Positions 44,371 through 53,644 of a stretch of 64,000 nt of DNA are shown piece by piece; position 1 is the stretch's first letter; each line of letters starts with the position of its first letter. This DNA comes from Clostridium oryzae (GTDB taxonomy: Bacteria > Bacillota > Clostridia > Clostridiales > Clostridiaceae), in assembly GCF_002029235.1 (NCBI RefSeq), contig NZ_MZGV01000017.1:20194-84193 (forward strand), written 5' to 3'. The notes under the pieces were generated by a model. That model was not told the origin of the DNA. It searched no databases and saw only the letters and a program-made list of their open reading frames with translations. A program made the translations under genes and the position numbers.

Positions 44371-44712
44371 ATGAAAATAGAAAAATTATTAGATAAAATC
44401 ATATATAACGATGAAAAACTCACAAAGAAGGTTTTTTTTAATGAAGACAAGGTTCTGAATTTTGTACTTAATTTCAAACCTGGGCAGGGTGTACCTCCTC
44501 ACAATCATGAGCAAAGTGATCTTATAATCCATGTCCTTGCCGGCGGCGGAGAATTGGTTGTGGATGGAAACATAAATAATGTTGCCGCTGGTGATGTAAT
44601 CTATTGTAAAGGTACTGAAGTATTCAGTCTTCAAAACACAGGCAGCGAAAACATGTCCTGTTTTGTAATACTTGCGCCAAATCCATCAGCAATATATTCT
44701 AAAGAGGTATAG
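44371..44712 (+). CDS. Cupin domain protein
   Basis: 113 residues from MKIEKLLDKI; a TTG 15 bases upstream is possible and neither start has a good ribosome site. Single conserved cupin: PGQGVPPHNHEQSDLIIHVLAGGGELVVDG carries motif 1 (two His and a Glu replaced by Asp/Ile positions), and AAGDVIYCKGTEVFSLQN carries motif 2, where the usual metal His is missing (Glu/Val instead). Possibly a sugar- or ligand-binding cupin rather than a metalloenzyme. Convergent with the GH127 operon. Confidence 0.75.
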   Translation: MKIEKLLDKIIYNDEKLTKKVFFNEDKVLNFVLNFKPGQGVPPHNHEQSDLIIHVLAGGGELVVDGNINNVAAGDVIYCKGTEVFSLQNTGSENMSCFVILAPNPSAIYSKEV

Positions 44713-44748
44713 ATTTATTATCTTGATAAGGCTGCTCTGTCATAAATC

Positions 44749-44778
44749 AAAAGACTGCCCTTAAATCGGCAGTCTTTT
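44749..44778. terminator. Bidirectional terminator between cupin and GH127
   Basis: AAAAGACTGCC (44749-44759) and GGCAGTCTTTT (44768-44778) pair perfectly; both strands end in Ts. Confidence 0.85.
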
Positions 44779-44796
44779 GTGATTATATGTGCATAA

Positions 44797-46746
44797 CTAA
44801 TCTTTATACCTTACCCATACAAGCATTTCGCCTTTTCCTCTATTATTCCACAAGCAATAAGGTATAAACCTAACCTTAGTTTGCTCTGTCTGAGGTTTTT
44901 TAGTACTGTATAAAACATTTTCCCACCCCGAGTCATTTATTCTCTCTGCAGAAGCTGAAATTGTTAGAGTTCCGCTAAGCAGCTCCTCTTCATATCTCTC
45001 AACAAGCTTTGCACTGCAGTCTACAGCAATGGCTCCAAGGTTTTTCCCATTATCTGCTTCTTCCAGACAATATACAACCGGTCCCTTCACAACTGCTACC
45101 TTTCCAACATCTGATCTAACCTTTGGATTTGAATAAACAAATTGAGCTGGCATGTCGTACTCTATGCAAAGCAATTCACTTCTATTCCATGTTCGTTTTA
45201 TTTTAATATACCCTTTATCTATACTATAATTAAAATCCTTTCTTCTGTTTAATTCTATTGATTTTAATGAGCACCACTGAGGAATTCTAACTGCCAGTGT
45301 AAATTCAGTACTTTCCTCAGTATTTAATTTAATATCGATGGAAGATTTAAATGGATATTTCGTATTTATTTCAACTTTTACATTTCTTTGTTTCACACTT
45401 ATATTAGATTCATTAGAAATAAACAAGTTAACAAACAATTCCTCTTCCCCTGTACTATAGATATATTGCCCTAATGATGCAAGAGTTCTTACAATGTTAG
45501 GAGGACAGCATGCAACCCCGAACCATTTCTGTCGCTCAGCTTTTACATGAGACAGGCTTGTGTTTTGTTCACATACATCAGGTATAACCTCAAGAGGGTT
45601 TACGTAGAAGAATTTGTCCCCTTTAAGTGATATGCCTGACAGCACTGTGTTATATAGAGCACGCTCTAATATATCTGCATACTTTGAATCTCTATCTATC
45701 TCAAGCATTCTTTTTGCAAAAAATGCAAGTCCAACAGAAGCACAAGATTCAGAGTAATTAGAGTTATTAGGCAAATCATAATCACAAGTAAATCTTTCTC
45801 CAATTGCTGAAGAACCTATACTGCCAGTAATGAACATCCTTTTTGTTGCAATATTATTGAATACTCTCCTACAAGTATCCATAAGCCCATCATCCTTATA
45901 TTCATAAGCAATATCTGCTACTGCAGAATATAAGTACACATTTCTCACGGCATGACCATCAGCCGTGTTTTGCTCCCTTACTGGTTTATGATTTAAATAG
46001 TAACTTGAATCAAAGCCTTCTAGTTCAGGAAATATAAATTTATAATTTCTTTTCTTAATTTCTTCTGAAAAATAATCCGGCTTTGTTCCTCTCTTATCTA
46101 CAAAGAATTTTGCAGTTTCAAGATATTTCTTTTCTCCAGTCGTATAATAGAGTTTTACAAGAGCAAGCTCTATTTCAGGATGTCCTGGATACGCCTTTAT
46201 TTTACCCTCTTCCTCTCCAAAGGTGTCATGTATAAGATCCGCAAAACGGCACATAATCTTTAAAAACTTATCCTTACCTGTTGAATTATAATACGCTACT
46301 GCAGCTTCTATTAAATGACCTGCTGTGTAAAGTTCATGTCCTTCAACTAAGTTTGTCCACCTTTTTCCTGGTTCTTCTATAGTGTAGTACGTGTTTATAT
46401 ACCCATCACTGCATTGCGCATCCCCAATTAAATCTATTGTCCAATCAGCTAGTGCCTCTAATTCTTTGTTTTCTTTTATTTCTAAACTATAGGCTACAGC
46501 TTCAAGCCATTTAGCAGTATCAGTATCTTGAAATACTTTTCCTCCAAACTTTCCTGTTTTGCGCTTGGCTGCTATCATAAAGTTACTAATCGAATAACTC
46601 TTTTCTGCACCCTTAATACGGTCATTGATAATATCCCATTGATACATAATTCCATTTTCAAAAATCGTATTAATATATTTGGACCAATATAGGTCATCTA
46701 TTTTTATATTTTTAAGAGGAACTGATTTAAGTCTTTCTATATTCAT
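44797..46746 (-). CDS. Beta-L-arabinofuranosidase, glycoside hydrolase family 127
   Basis: 649 residues. N-terminal KIDDLYWSKYINTIFENGI, then an (alpha/alpha)6 barrel and beta-sandwich domains. The zinc/catalytic cluster known from HypBA1 is present: Glu and Cys in SESCASVGLAF and the double Cys in FGVACCPPNIVRTLAS, one of which is the nucleophile. Releases L-arabinose from beta-linked arabinofuranosides. No signal peptide, so it acts on oligosaccharides brought in by the ABC importer encoded upstream. Last gene of the SBP-permease-permease-GH127 operon. The arabinose can be used through araA at 4.2 kb. Confidence 0.9.
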   Translation of the reverse strand: MNIERLKSVPLKNIKIDDLYWSKYINTIFENGIMYQWDIINDRIKGAEKSYSISNFMIAAKRKTGKFGGKVFQDTDTAKWLEAVAYSLEIKENKELEALADWTIDLIGDAQCSDGYINTYYTIEEPGKRWTNLVEGHELYTAGHLIEAAVAYYNSTGKDKFLKIMCRFADLIHDTFGEEEGKIKAYPGHPEIELALVKLYYTTGEKKYLETAKFFVDKRGTKPDYFSEEIKKRNYKFIFPELEGFDSSYYLNHKPVREQNTADGHAVRNVYLYSAVADIAYEYKDDGLMDTCRRVFNNIATKRMFITGSIGSSAIGERFTCDYDLPNNSNYSESCASVGLAFFAKRMLEIDRDSKYADILERALYNTVLSGISLKGDKFFYVNPLEVIPDVCEQNTSLSHVKAERQKWFGVACCPPNIVRTLASLGQYIYSTGEEELFVNLFISNESNISVKQRNVKVEINTKYPFKSSIDIKLNTEESTEFTLAVRIPQWCSLKSIELNRRKDFNYSIDKGYIKIKRTWNRSELLCIEYDMPAQFVYSNPKVRSDVGKVAVVKGPVVYCLEEADNGKNLGAIAVDCSAKLVERYEEELLSGTLTISASAERINDSGWENVLYSTKKPQTEQTKVRFIPYCLWNNRGKGEMLVWVRYKD

Positions 46747-46759
46747 CTTCTTACCCTTT

Positions 46760-47611
46760 TTAACCTTTCGAACCTGATGTTTTTATGCCTTCTGTCAGTT
46801 GCTTAGAGGCTAGTAAGTACATAATCATTGGTGGAATAATCATCAATGTAGTAACCACCATAAGTTTATCCCAGCTTACAAGCTGCGCATTTCCTGTAAA
46901 GTATCTATATCTAGTCATTGTACCTATAGTCAATGGTTTTACTGCATCTGAATTTACATAAACCAAAGGTTGTAACAATTCATTCCACCAGAAAATGGAT
47001 GAAAGGACACCAATAGTTACAAAAATAGGCTTTGATAATGGAACCAGCATTTTTGTAAATACCGTAAATTTTGAACATCCATCGATATATGCAGCTTCAT
47101 CAATACTGGTTGGAATAGTTTTGAAAAATTGTCTAAATAGGAACACATTATATGGATAAGCGAAAAACGCAGGTACAATCATTGGAAGCAGCGTATCTAA
47201 CCATCCAATTTTTGAGAACAAAAGATACTGAGGAATTATAAGTGTCGTAGTTGGCACCATCATGGTTGCCAATATAATTCCAAATATCAGGTTTTTTCCC
47301 TTAAAATCCATTCTTGCAAGCGGATACGCCACTAGTGCACTGGAGAAAACCGTTCCTATGGTATTTCCTATAATCAAAATTATGGTATTTTTTAAATATA
47401 CATATAAATATGGATCACTGAGGATGACTTTATAATTTGCCCACTGTGGAACCTTAGGAAATATTTTCGGTGGAAATTGACTTATTTCTAACATAGTTTT
47501 TAGCGAACTAGATATAATCCAAATAATAGGGAAAAACATGATTACTGCTATTATGGACATAACGCTGTATTGCAATATTTTTTCATTTCTTTTTCTAATA
47601 TTACTTTTCAT
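46760..47611 (-). CDS. Sugar ABC transporter permease (MalG type)
   Basis: 283 residues, six membrane helices. The inner-membrane loop EAAYIDGCSKFTVFTKMLVPLSKPI near residue 185 is the EAA motif that docks the ATPase. AAAGGAGG ahead of the start. Pairs with the permease upstream to form a CUT1 oligosaccharide importer. No ATPase gene is here; CUT1 importers often borrow a shared MsmK-type ATPase. Confidence 0.92.
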   Translation of the reverse strand: MKSNIRKRNEKILQYSVMSIIAVIMFFPIIWIISSSLKTMLEISQFPPKIFPKVPQWANYKVILSDPYLYVYLKNTIILIIGNTIGTVFSSALVAYPLARMDFKGKNLIFGIILATMMVPTTTLIIPQYLLFSKIGWLDTLLPMIVPAFFAYPYNVFLFRQFFKTIPTSIDEAAYIDGCSKFTVFTKMLVPLSKPIFVTIGVLSSIFWWNELLQPLVYVNSDAVKPLTIGTMTRYRYFTGNAQLVSWDKLMVVTTLMIIPPMIMYLLASKQLTEGIKTSGSKG

Positions 47612-47623
47612 AACGAACCTCCT

Positions 47624-48544
47624 TTACGTATCGTAGTGAACCCATTTTTTAGACATAGCAAATTGTACTAGCGAAAATAGCCCGGCTATTACAAATAGCA
47701 CAACTGCCATAGCTGATGCATAGCCCATTTTATAATTTTTAAATGCAGTATTATATATGGCAAGACTTAATACATTTGTCGCACCATCAGGGCCTCCTCC
47801 GGTTAATGGGTATAGTACTGAAAAAGAGTTATTCAAAGATCCAATAGCTGCCATTACCATATTAAACAATATGATAGGGGACATGTATGGCATTGTCACA
47901 TTCCATAACTTATCAAAGAAACCTGCTCCATCGATGTCACAAGCCTCATACAATTCTTGTGGCACCTCTTTAAGACCAGCTTTGAATATAAGAAGCATCT
48001 GTCCAGTAGCGTAGGTAAATAACATAACAAATAATACAGATGGATACACAAGCGTTTTACTATATAACCAGTTAGGGCCATCTTTAATGCCTAATACAGT
48101 ATAAAGAATATAATTCAATATTCCAGCCTCTTTATTGAAAATCATCTGAAAAGAAAATGCCAAAGCAATAGAAGGCATAACAGCAGGAATAAAATATATA
48201 AACTGATATAATCCAATACATTTCAACCTTAAATTAAGGAACATAGCAAGCATAAACGACCAAATTACAGTTATAATTACACTTGCAACAGTGAAAAATA
48301 ACGTAACCCAGAGTGAACCCCAAAATGACTGCGATGAAAACATTCTGGAATAATTACTAAACCCAATAAATTTTGGCAGTGACATCATCGACCAATCCGT
48401 CAGACTTAACCCAAAAGAGATTAATATAGGCAATCCTGAAAATAATATAAATCCAATAATCCACGGAGACAAAAATGCATAGGCAATTAAATTATCATTG
48501 CGTTTTCTTTTTTTGCAAAGCTTTTTTACTTGAATTGTACTCAT
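47624..48544 (-). CDS. Sugar ABC transporter permease (MalF type)
   Basis: 306 residues from MSTIQVKK; AAGGTGA precedes, and a GTG two codons upstream falls too near it. Six membrane helices with SPWIIGFILFSGLPILISFGLS early and the EAA loop YEACDIDGAGFFDKLWNVTMPYM near residue 205. Partner of the MalG-type permease, 12 bases apart. Confidence 0.92.
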   Translation of the reverse strand: MSTIQVKKLCKKRKRNDNLIAYAFLSPWIIGFILFSGLPILISFGLSLTDWSMMSLPKFIGFSNYSRMFSSQSFWGSLWVTLFFTVASVIITVIWSFMLAMFLNLRLKCIGLYQFIYFIPAVMPSIALAFSFQMIFNKEAGILNYILYTVLGIKDGPNWLYSKTLVYPSVLFVMLFTYATGQMLLIFKAGLKEVPQELYEACDIDGAGFFDKLWNVTMPYMSPIILFNMVMAAIGSLNNSFSVLYPLTGGGPDGATNVLSLAIYNTAFKNYKMGYASAMAVVLFVIAGLFSLVQFAMSKKWVHYDT

Positions 48545-48565
48545 ATTCACTCACCTTCTTTATAA

Positions 48566-48605
48566 GTTCATACTGCATGCAATATAAAAACGCCGCAGTA
48601 TGAAC
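48566..48605 (-). other. Intercistronic hairpin between SBP and permease genes
   Basis: GTTCATACTGC (48566-48576) and GCAGTATGAAC (48595-48605) form a perfect 11-bp stem without a T tail. Such stems often protect the 3' end of the binding-protein message and raise its level over the permeases. Confidence 0.55.
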
Positions 48606-48637
48606 CTAATAAAATTTAATTTAAAATCTTAAGCAAA

Positions 48638-49906
48638 CTAGTTTTGTAAAACTTCATCAGCACTTTTCTTAGCTTGATTTATAGCTGCATCAATAGACTT
48701 CTGTCCTAAAATCGCAGCTTCAAACTGTTTAACGGAATCTGCTGTAACACCACTTGGCAATAATACATAACCAAATTTACCTGATTTTGCGGCTTCGTCA
48801 AAAGCAGCCCAATTTGAAGGTCCGTTCTTTCCTTGTACCTTCCAATCACCTTTTGCAGCTACACTTGGTCTAGCAGATGGATTTGCATTCGATTTTGAAA
48901 ATAGTCTCTGTGCTTCATCTCCCATCAACCATTCAATAGCCTTCCAAGCTGCTTGTTTATTCTTTGTTGTTTCAGGGATACAATACATTCCCGTATGCAA
49001 AGTATTATAGTTTATTGTTCCCTTTGGTTGTTGAGCTATATCCCACTTAAACGGTAAATCTTTATATGAATTCACCATCCAGCTTCCTGTTCTTGTCATA
49101 GCTGCCTTTCCAGAAGCAAATAAATCCGCTCCTGCTGAATCTGCTGAAGGTGCAGGAATAACTTTTTTGCTTACAAGTTCCTTTTGCATTGTCAAGAATT
49201 TTTTAGCTCCTTCACCTATTTCAAGTTTCCCATCCTTACCTACAATAGCATCTCCCTGTGCTCCAATCCCAGACCACCATCCGCCGGCAAAGCTCATACC
49301 ATCAGCTCCAAACTGAACTGTTTTTCCGTTTTTAACCACTGTAAGCTTCTCAGCTGCTGCTTTAAAATCATCCATTGTCCAATTATTGGTTGGATATGAA
49401 ACCTTAGCTTTATCAAATAAATCTTTATTGTAGTACAATATCTCACAAGCATATCCATAGGGCAATCCATAAGTAGCTCCATTTAAATCTTTAAGTGCTT
49501 TTACAGCAGGTATGAAGTCGTTTGCACTAATGACCTTCGATTTGGATATATAGTTGTCCAGTGATACCACCTTTTTACCTCTAGCTAAATTCTGTAAATC
49601 ACATTCCCATGCAATCAATATATCTGGTGCATTCCCTGCTGCGACCATTTGGTTTATTTTCTGTGAATACTGATCTTCTGGAATAACAACAGGTTCAAGT
49701 TTTACCTTTGAATGTTTCTTTCCATACTGATACCAAACGTCAAGATTTTTATCTTTTGATGGTTCGTTCCACATAGCTACTTTTAATGTAGTGACCCCAT
49801 TCGATGTATTTGATGAACCTCCCTTTTTACTACAACCTGCAAATATACCAGCTATAAACAAAGATGAAAGTACAACACTAATAGTTTTTTTAGATTTCAT
49901 GTTCAT
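48638..49906 (-). CDS. Sugar ABC transporter substrate-binding lipoprotein
   Basis: 422 residues. Lipoprotein signal with lipobox FIAGIFAGCSKKG (Cys at 25), then a cluster-B/D binding-protein fold (VTTLKVAMWNEPSKDKNL, LPYGYACEILYYNKDLFDKA, FASGKAAMTRTGSWMV). Anchored outside the membrane, captures an oligosaccharide, likely arabinose-containing given the GH127 gene. GGGGAGG precedes the start. First gene of the operon; a LacI-type operator lies upstream. Confidence 0.92.
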   Translation of the reverse strand: MNMKSKKTISVVLSSLFIAGIFAGCSKKGGSSNTSNGVTTLKVAMWNEPSKDKNLDVWYQYGKKHSKVKLEPVVIPEDQYSQKINQMVAAGNAPDILIAWECDLQNLARGKKVVSLDNYISKSKVISANDFIPAVKALKDLNGATYGLPYGYACEILYYNKDLFDKAKVSYPTNNWTMDDFKAAAEKLTVVKNGKTVQFGADGMSFAGGWWSGIGAQGDAIVGKDGKLEIGEGAKKFLTMQKELVSKKVIPAPSADSAGADLFASGKAAMTRTGSWMVNSYKDLPFKWDIAQQPKGTINYNTLHTGMYCIPETTKNKQAAWKAIEWLMGDEAQRLFSKSNANPSARPSVAAKGDWKVQGKNGPSNWAAFDEAAKSGKFGYVLLPSGVTADSVKQFEAAILGQKSIDAAINQAKKSADEVLQN

Positions 49907-50000
49907 TCTAAATTACCTCCCCTTAATTTTTTTCATATTTCAATATATAAAATCCCGTTAGGGCTTTTATCAAAATTATCTTTTTAAAAACCATTATTTA

Positions 50001-50014
50001 GTTAATCGTTTAAC
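50001..50014. promoter_or_regulatory. Probable LacI-family operator before the ABC/GH127 operon
   Basis: GTTAATCGTTTAAC is a near-palindrome with central CG, the form of LacI-family sites. A related palindrome TAAACGTTTA lies at 51106-51115 ahead of the adjacent LacI gene. Confidence 0.5.
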
Positions 50015-50027
50015 TAGTGCTTAAAAA

Positions 50028-51059
50028 TTATTTATTCCCAACTGTTTCTCTATCAACATATGCACAGGGAACAATTATTTTATTACTTTGCAATTTTTTC
50101 TTCAAAATTAAATTTCCCAACACTTCATTAGCTTTAACTCCCATATCTTCTAACGGAACCTTAACAGTTGACAGCATAGGACTTATATACGAAGATAACT
50201 CTCTATCATCAAACCCAATAATTGAAAGATCATTTGGAACAGAAATTTTAAGTTCTCTAGCTGCTTTTAATGCTCCTGCTGCCATTAAATCATTAAATGC
50301 AAATATAGCGGTTGGCCTGTCCTCCATCATAAGAAGCTCTTTTGCGCAGCTATACCCTTGTTCACTCTGCCAATTTCCAAACTTAACGTACTTATCATCC
50401 ATCTCTACACCATTATCATATAGTGCTTTTTTAAAACCGCAAAATCTTTTATATGAAGGTTTTGAATCATATGCTCCACAAATAGCTGCTATTTTCCTGT
50501 GACCCCTCTTTACAAGAATTTCTCCGATTTCATAAGAAATATCTGTATTATCGTAGGTAACATATACATCATCAGATTTTTCTGTATAACAATACACAAA
50601 CACAATTGGCCTTTTTATCTTTTCAACTACATTATCTATATTTCTATCATGCATTCCTACATATATTATTCCATCAACTTGAGTACTCAAAAGCAAGCTC
50701 ATCTTATCATTTATATACTGCTTATATTTTTCAATATCTTGAAACTTGTATCCGATTTTAGAGAAAAGTCCTAGATCACTAAGTATTATATTCTTTTGAT
50801 TGCTATCTGCATATTTGCTTATTCCTTTTATTATTTCTGGTGCAAACCAAACTGTAATATCTTCCACCAAGACACCTATAGTATTTGATTTATTTGTTCT
50901 CAAACTCTTAGCAATACTATTAGGTTTATAATTATATTCTTTTGCTAATCTGAGTACCTTTTGGCGTGTTTCATCACTTACGTTACCTGAATCGTTTAAT
51001 ACATAAGAAACAGTAGCTACAGAAACGCCAGCCAACTTCGACAATTCTTTAATATTCAT
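50028..51059 (-). CDS. LacI-family repressor of the ABC/GH127 operon
   Basis: 343 residues. Helix-turn-helix MNIKELSKLAGVSVATVSYVLND, hinge YNYKPNSIAKSLRT, and a sugar-binding core with IFAFNDLMAAGALKAAREL and LSIIGFDDRELSSYISPMLSTV. Same strand as the importer operon 121 bases downstream; candidate operators flank it (50001, 51106). Inducer likely an arabino-oligosaccharide, by context only. Confidence 0.92.
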   Translation of the reverse strand: MNIKELSKLAGVSVATVSYVLNDSGNVSDETRQKVLRLAKEYNYKPNSIAKSLRTNKSNTIGVLVEDITVWFAPEIIKGISKYADSNQKNIILSDLGLFSKIGYKFQDIEKYKQYINDKMSLLLSTQVDGIIYVGMHDRNIDNVVEKIKRPIVFVYCYTEKSDDVYVTYDNTDISYEIGEILVKRGHRKIAAICGAYDSKPSYKRFCGFKKALYDNGVEMDDKYVKFGNWQSEQGYSCAKELLMMEDRPTAIFAFNDLMAAGALKAARELKISVPNDLSIIGFDDRELSSYISPMLSTVKVPLEDMGVKANEVLGNLILKKKLQSNKIIVPCAYVDRETVGNK

Positions 51060-51105
51060 ATGTTCTCCTACTATCTAATTTATTTAAAGTTACATGAATT
51101 TAACA

Positions 51106-51115
51106 TAAACGTTTA
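51106..51115. promoter_or_regulatory. Probable autoregulatory LacI-type operator
   Basis: TAAACGTTTA is a perfect 10-base palindrome 47 bases upstream of the LacI start and shares the CGTTTA core with 50001-50014. The rest of the gap to the CRISPR array (51116-51272) is AT-rich trailer sequence. Confidence 0.45.
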
Positions 51116-51272
51116 ACCAAACATTTAAAACCTTTTCATTTATTTAAATGTTACCACAATTAAATTTTACTTTCAATAGGTTTTTAAGAAAATGTTTCTC
51201 CTTTTTATTTGCTGAAATCCCTTTTATGCTACTTTGATGTTTACAAGTACATCTTGTGTTAGCTTAACCTGC

Positions 51273-53144
51273 GTTTCAATTCCTTATAGGTATTCTATAA
51301 ACCTTTACATCTTTAGATATCGCAACAATGTGTTACAAGTTTCAATTCCTTATAGGTATTCTATAAACAAGAAATGAAAGATATGAGACAACAGCTCCAA
51401 GAGACGTTTCAATTCCTTATAGGTATTCTATAAACTGAATATGAGTGTGATGGAGATATTGACGAAGCTAGTTTCAATTCCTTATAGGTATTCTATAAAC
51501 TAGGTTTATAAACGTTGATATGACTAATGGAACAAGGTTTCAATTCCTTATAGGTATTCTATAAACCTGGTATATTATACATAGCTTTCACCTTCTTTCT
51601 AGTTTCAATTCCTTATAGGTATTCTATAAACACAGTCTAAAGAGGAAATAGAAATATACAAAAAGAGTTTCAATTCCTTATAGGTATTCTATAAACTAAG
51701 TTCACATTGCAGAATAATTTCGGCTGGAAAGAGTTTCAATTCCTTATAGGTATTCTATAAACAATTCGATTCAGTTTCTTTTATCTGTTTAAAGTTTGGT
51801 TTCAATTCCTTATAGGTATTCTATAAACTCCTCGTATTCAATAAGATTTTTAAGCCTACTTTGGTTTCAATTCCTTATAGGTATTCTATAAACTATATCT
51901 GCATACTATGAAGGATTAACCGTTATGTTGTTTCAATTCCTTATAGGTATTCTATAAACATAAAAAAGTATTGCATTTCGCTCACGTAGGTGATAGTTTC
52001 AATTCCTTATAGGTATTCTATAAACGGAGAAAACTCTAGGAGTTTTTTATTGATAATTCTGGTTTCAATTCCTTATAGGTATTCTATAAACCTACATAGG
52101 CGTTTACAATAGTCTCTTTTACAGTATGTTTCAATTCCTTATAGGTATTCTATAAACATAGACTTTTTACAGCCTTACAGCATGTTATCAGCGGGTTTCA
52201 ATTCCTTATAGGTATTCTATAAACTATAGAATAAATCCTTTAAAGATTCAGAGTTTTATGGTTTCAATTCCTTATAGGTATTCTATAAACAGTAAGGAGG
52301 AAACAAAGTGTTTCAATCTTCAAAGAGTTTCAATTCCTTATAGGTATTCTATAAACCTGCAACTCTATCGTACTCAATGCTTTGTTCATCGGGTTTCAAT
52401 TCCTTATAGGTATTCTATAAACTAATCTGTTCTTTTCGCTTTGAAGCTCCTTTACCACGTTTCAATTCCTTATAGGTATTCTATAAACCTTTATTCAATG
52501 TTATTCCCCCTCAATAATCTTTTGTTTCAATTCCTTATAGGTATTCTATAAACCAACAAAACAATTCTTCTTGATATGTTAGAAGGAGTGTTTCAATTCC
52601 TTATAGGTATTCTATAAACCTTGCATGGTCAAGAACTTCATCATATTCATTTCCTGGTTTCAATTCCTTATAGGTATTCTATAAACCTTGCATGGTCAAG
52701 AACTTCATCATATTCATTTCCTGGTTTCAATTCCTTATAGGTATTCTATAAACGTGTATACTCTTTGGAGTCCTTTTTATCTAACTTCGGTTTCAATTCC
52801 TTATAGGTATTCTATAAACATTATGGAAGTTATAGTCCTACCTATCGAAGACAAGTTTCAATTCCTTATAGGTATTCTATAAACTATTGAGGGGGAAATA
52901 TAAATGAATTTTTATGAATGTTTCAATTCCTTATAGGTATTCTATAAACGATAATGAAGAAACTCAAAAACTAGAAAAAAGCTAGTTTCAATTCCTTATA
53001 GGTATTCTATAAACAATGATATCAGAGAGGATTTCGGTAAAAAAGAAAGGTTTCAATTCCTTATAGGTATTCTATAAACTACCACTATCTCCAGTAGAGT
53101 TATACCAAACCGTAGTTTCAATTCCTTATAGGTATTCTATAAAC
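51273..53144 (-). CRISPR. Type I-B CRISPR array, 29 repeats and 28 spacers
   Basis: Twenty-nine identical-looking 30-base repeats at a 65-67-base period, spacers 35-37 bases. Read on the minus strand, the repeat starts GTTTATAG and ends ATTGAAAC, the usual type I-B 3' handle. Orientation follows the leader (53145-53306) and the minus-strand cas genes, so the newest spacers are at the high-coordinate end. The spacers at 52620-52656 and 52687-52723 are identical. The distal repeat shows no decay. Confidence 0.98.
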
Positions 53145-53306
53145 CCATCCAACTACCATTATATCAAGGTTTACTGTTTTGTCAATTTGTAACTCTTTTG
53201 TTAACAAAACTCGCAAACCCTCTGTTTGCCTCATTATAAAATTCGTCGATCTCCAGTGTTTTTTGCACTACTGAGGGTCGACGAAAAAATCAAATGCTGT
53301 TTCATG
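53145..53306 (-). promoter_or_regulatory. CRISPR leader with array promoter
   Basis: Minus strand TTGACA (complement 53180-53185) and TATAAT (53158-53163), 16 bases apart, would start the array transcript a few bases before the first repeat. An imperfect TTCGTCGA/TCGACGAA hairpin lies at about 53243-53288. The region closely resembles a second leader at 62551-62700. Confidence 0.85.
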
Positions 53307-53570
53307 CTATAAAAATATATCCTGTTCATTCTTAGATACACCTATAACCTCTCTCTTAGAATATCTTGTATTTCGAAGTGTATAGACTATAACCGAGTCC
53401 TCATTGGAATGCACTATTTCTGAAAGCTCCATTTTTAATTTTTTCATATTTGCTTCTGTAATTTCACCTTCAAATACTGAATTCTGAACCCAGGTTAAAT
53501 ATTTTCTGCACTTTTTAAGAGCTCTGCCTACTCGCTTTTCTCCGAAATCATATACCAAAATAACAAACAT
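53307..53570 (-). CDS. cas2: CRISPR-associated endoribonuclease Cas2
   Basis: 87 residues, ferredoxin fold. MFVILVYDFGEKRVGRALKKCRKYLTWVQNSVFEG holds the conserved Asp near residue 8 and the R..K..R..LxxxQxSVFEG motif. Forms the Cas1-Cas2 integrase that inserts spacers at the leader end, next to this gene. AGAGGTG precedes the start. Confidence 0.96.
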   Translation of the reverse strand: MFVILVYDFGEKRVGRALKKCRKYLTWVQNSVFEGEITEANMKKLKMELSEIVHSNEDSVIVYTLRNTRYSKREVIGVSKNEQDIFL

Positions 53571-53644
53571 AACAAGACACCTCTATTAAAATTCTTTTAA
53601 ATTTATCAATAAATACCACTCTAGCCTGCATGTAGTTCCATACC

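Noticed and set aside
52688..52882. Open frame inside the CRISPR array
   Set aside because: It is made of repeats and spacers; the period of 66 is divisible by three, which keeps a frame open by chance.
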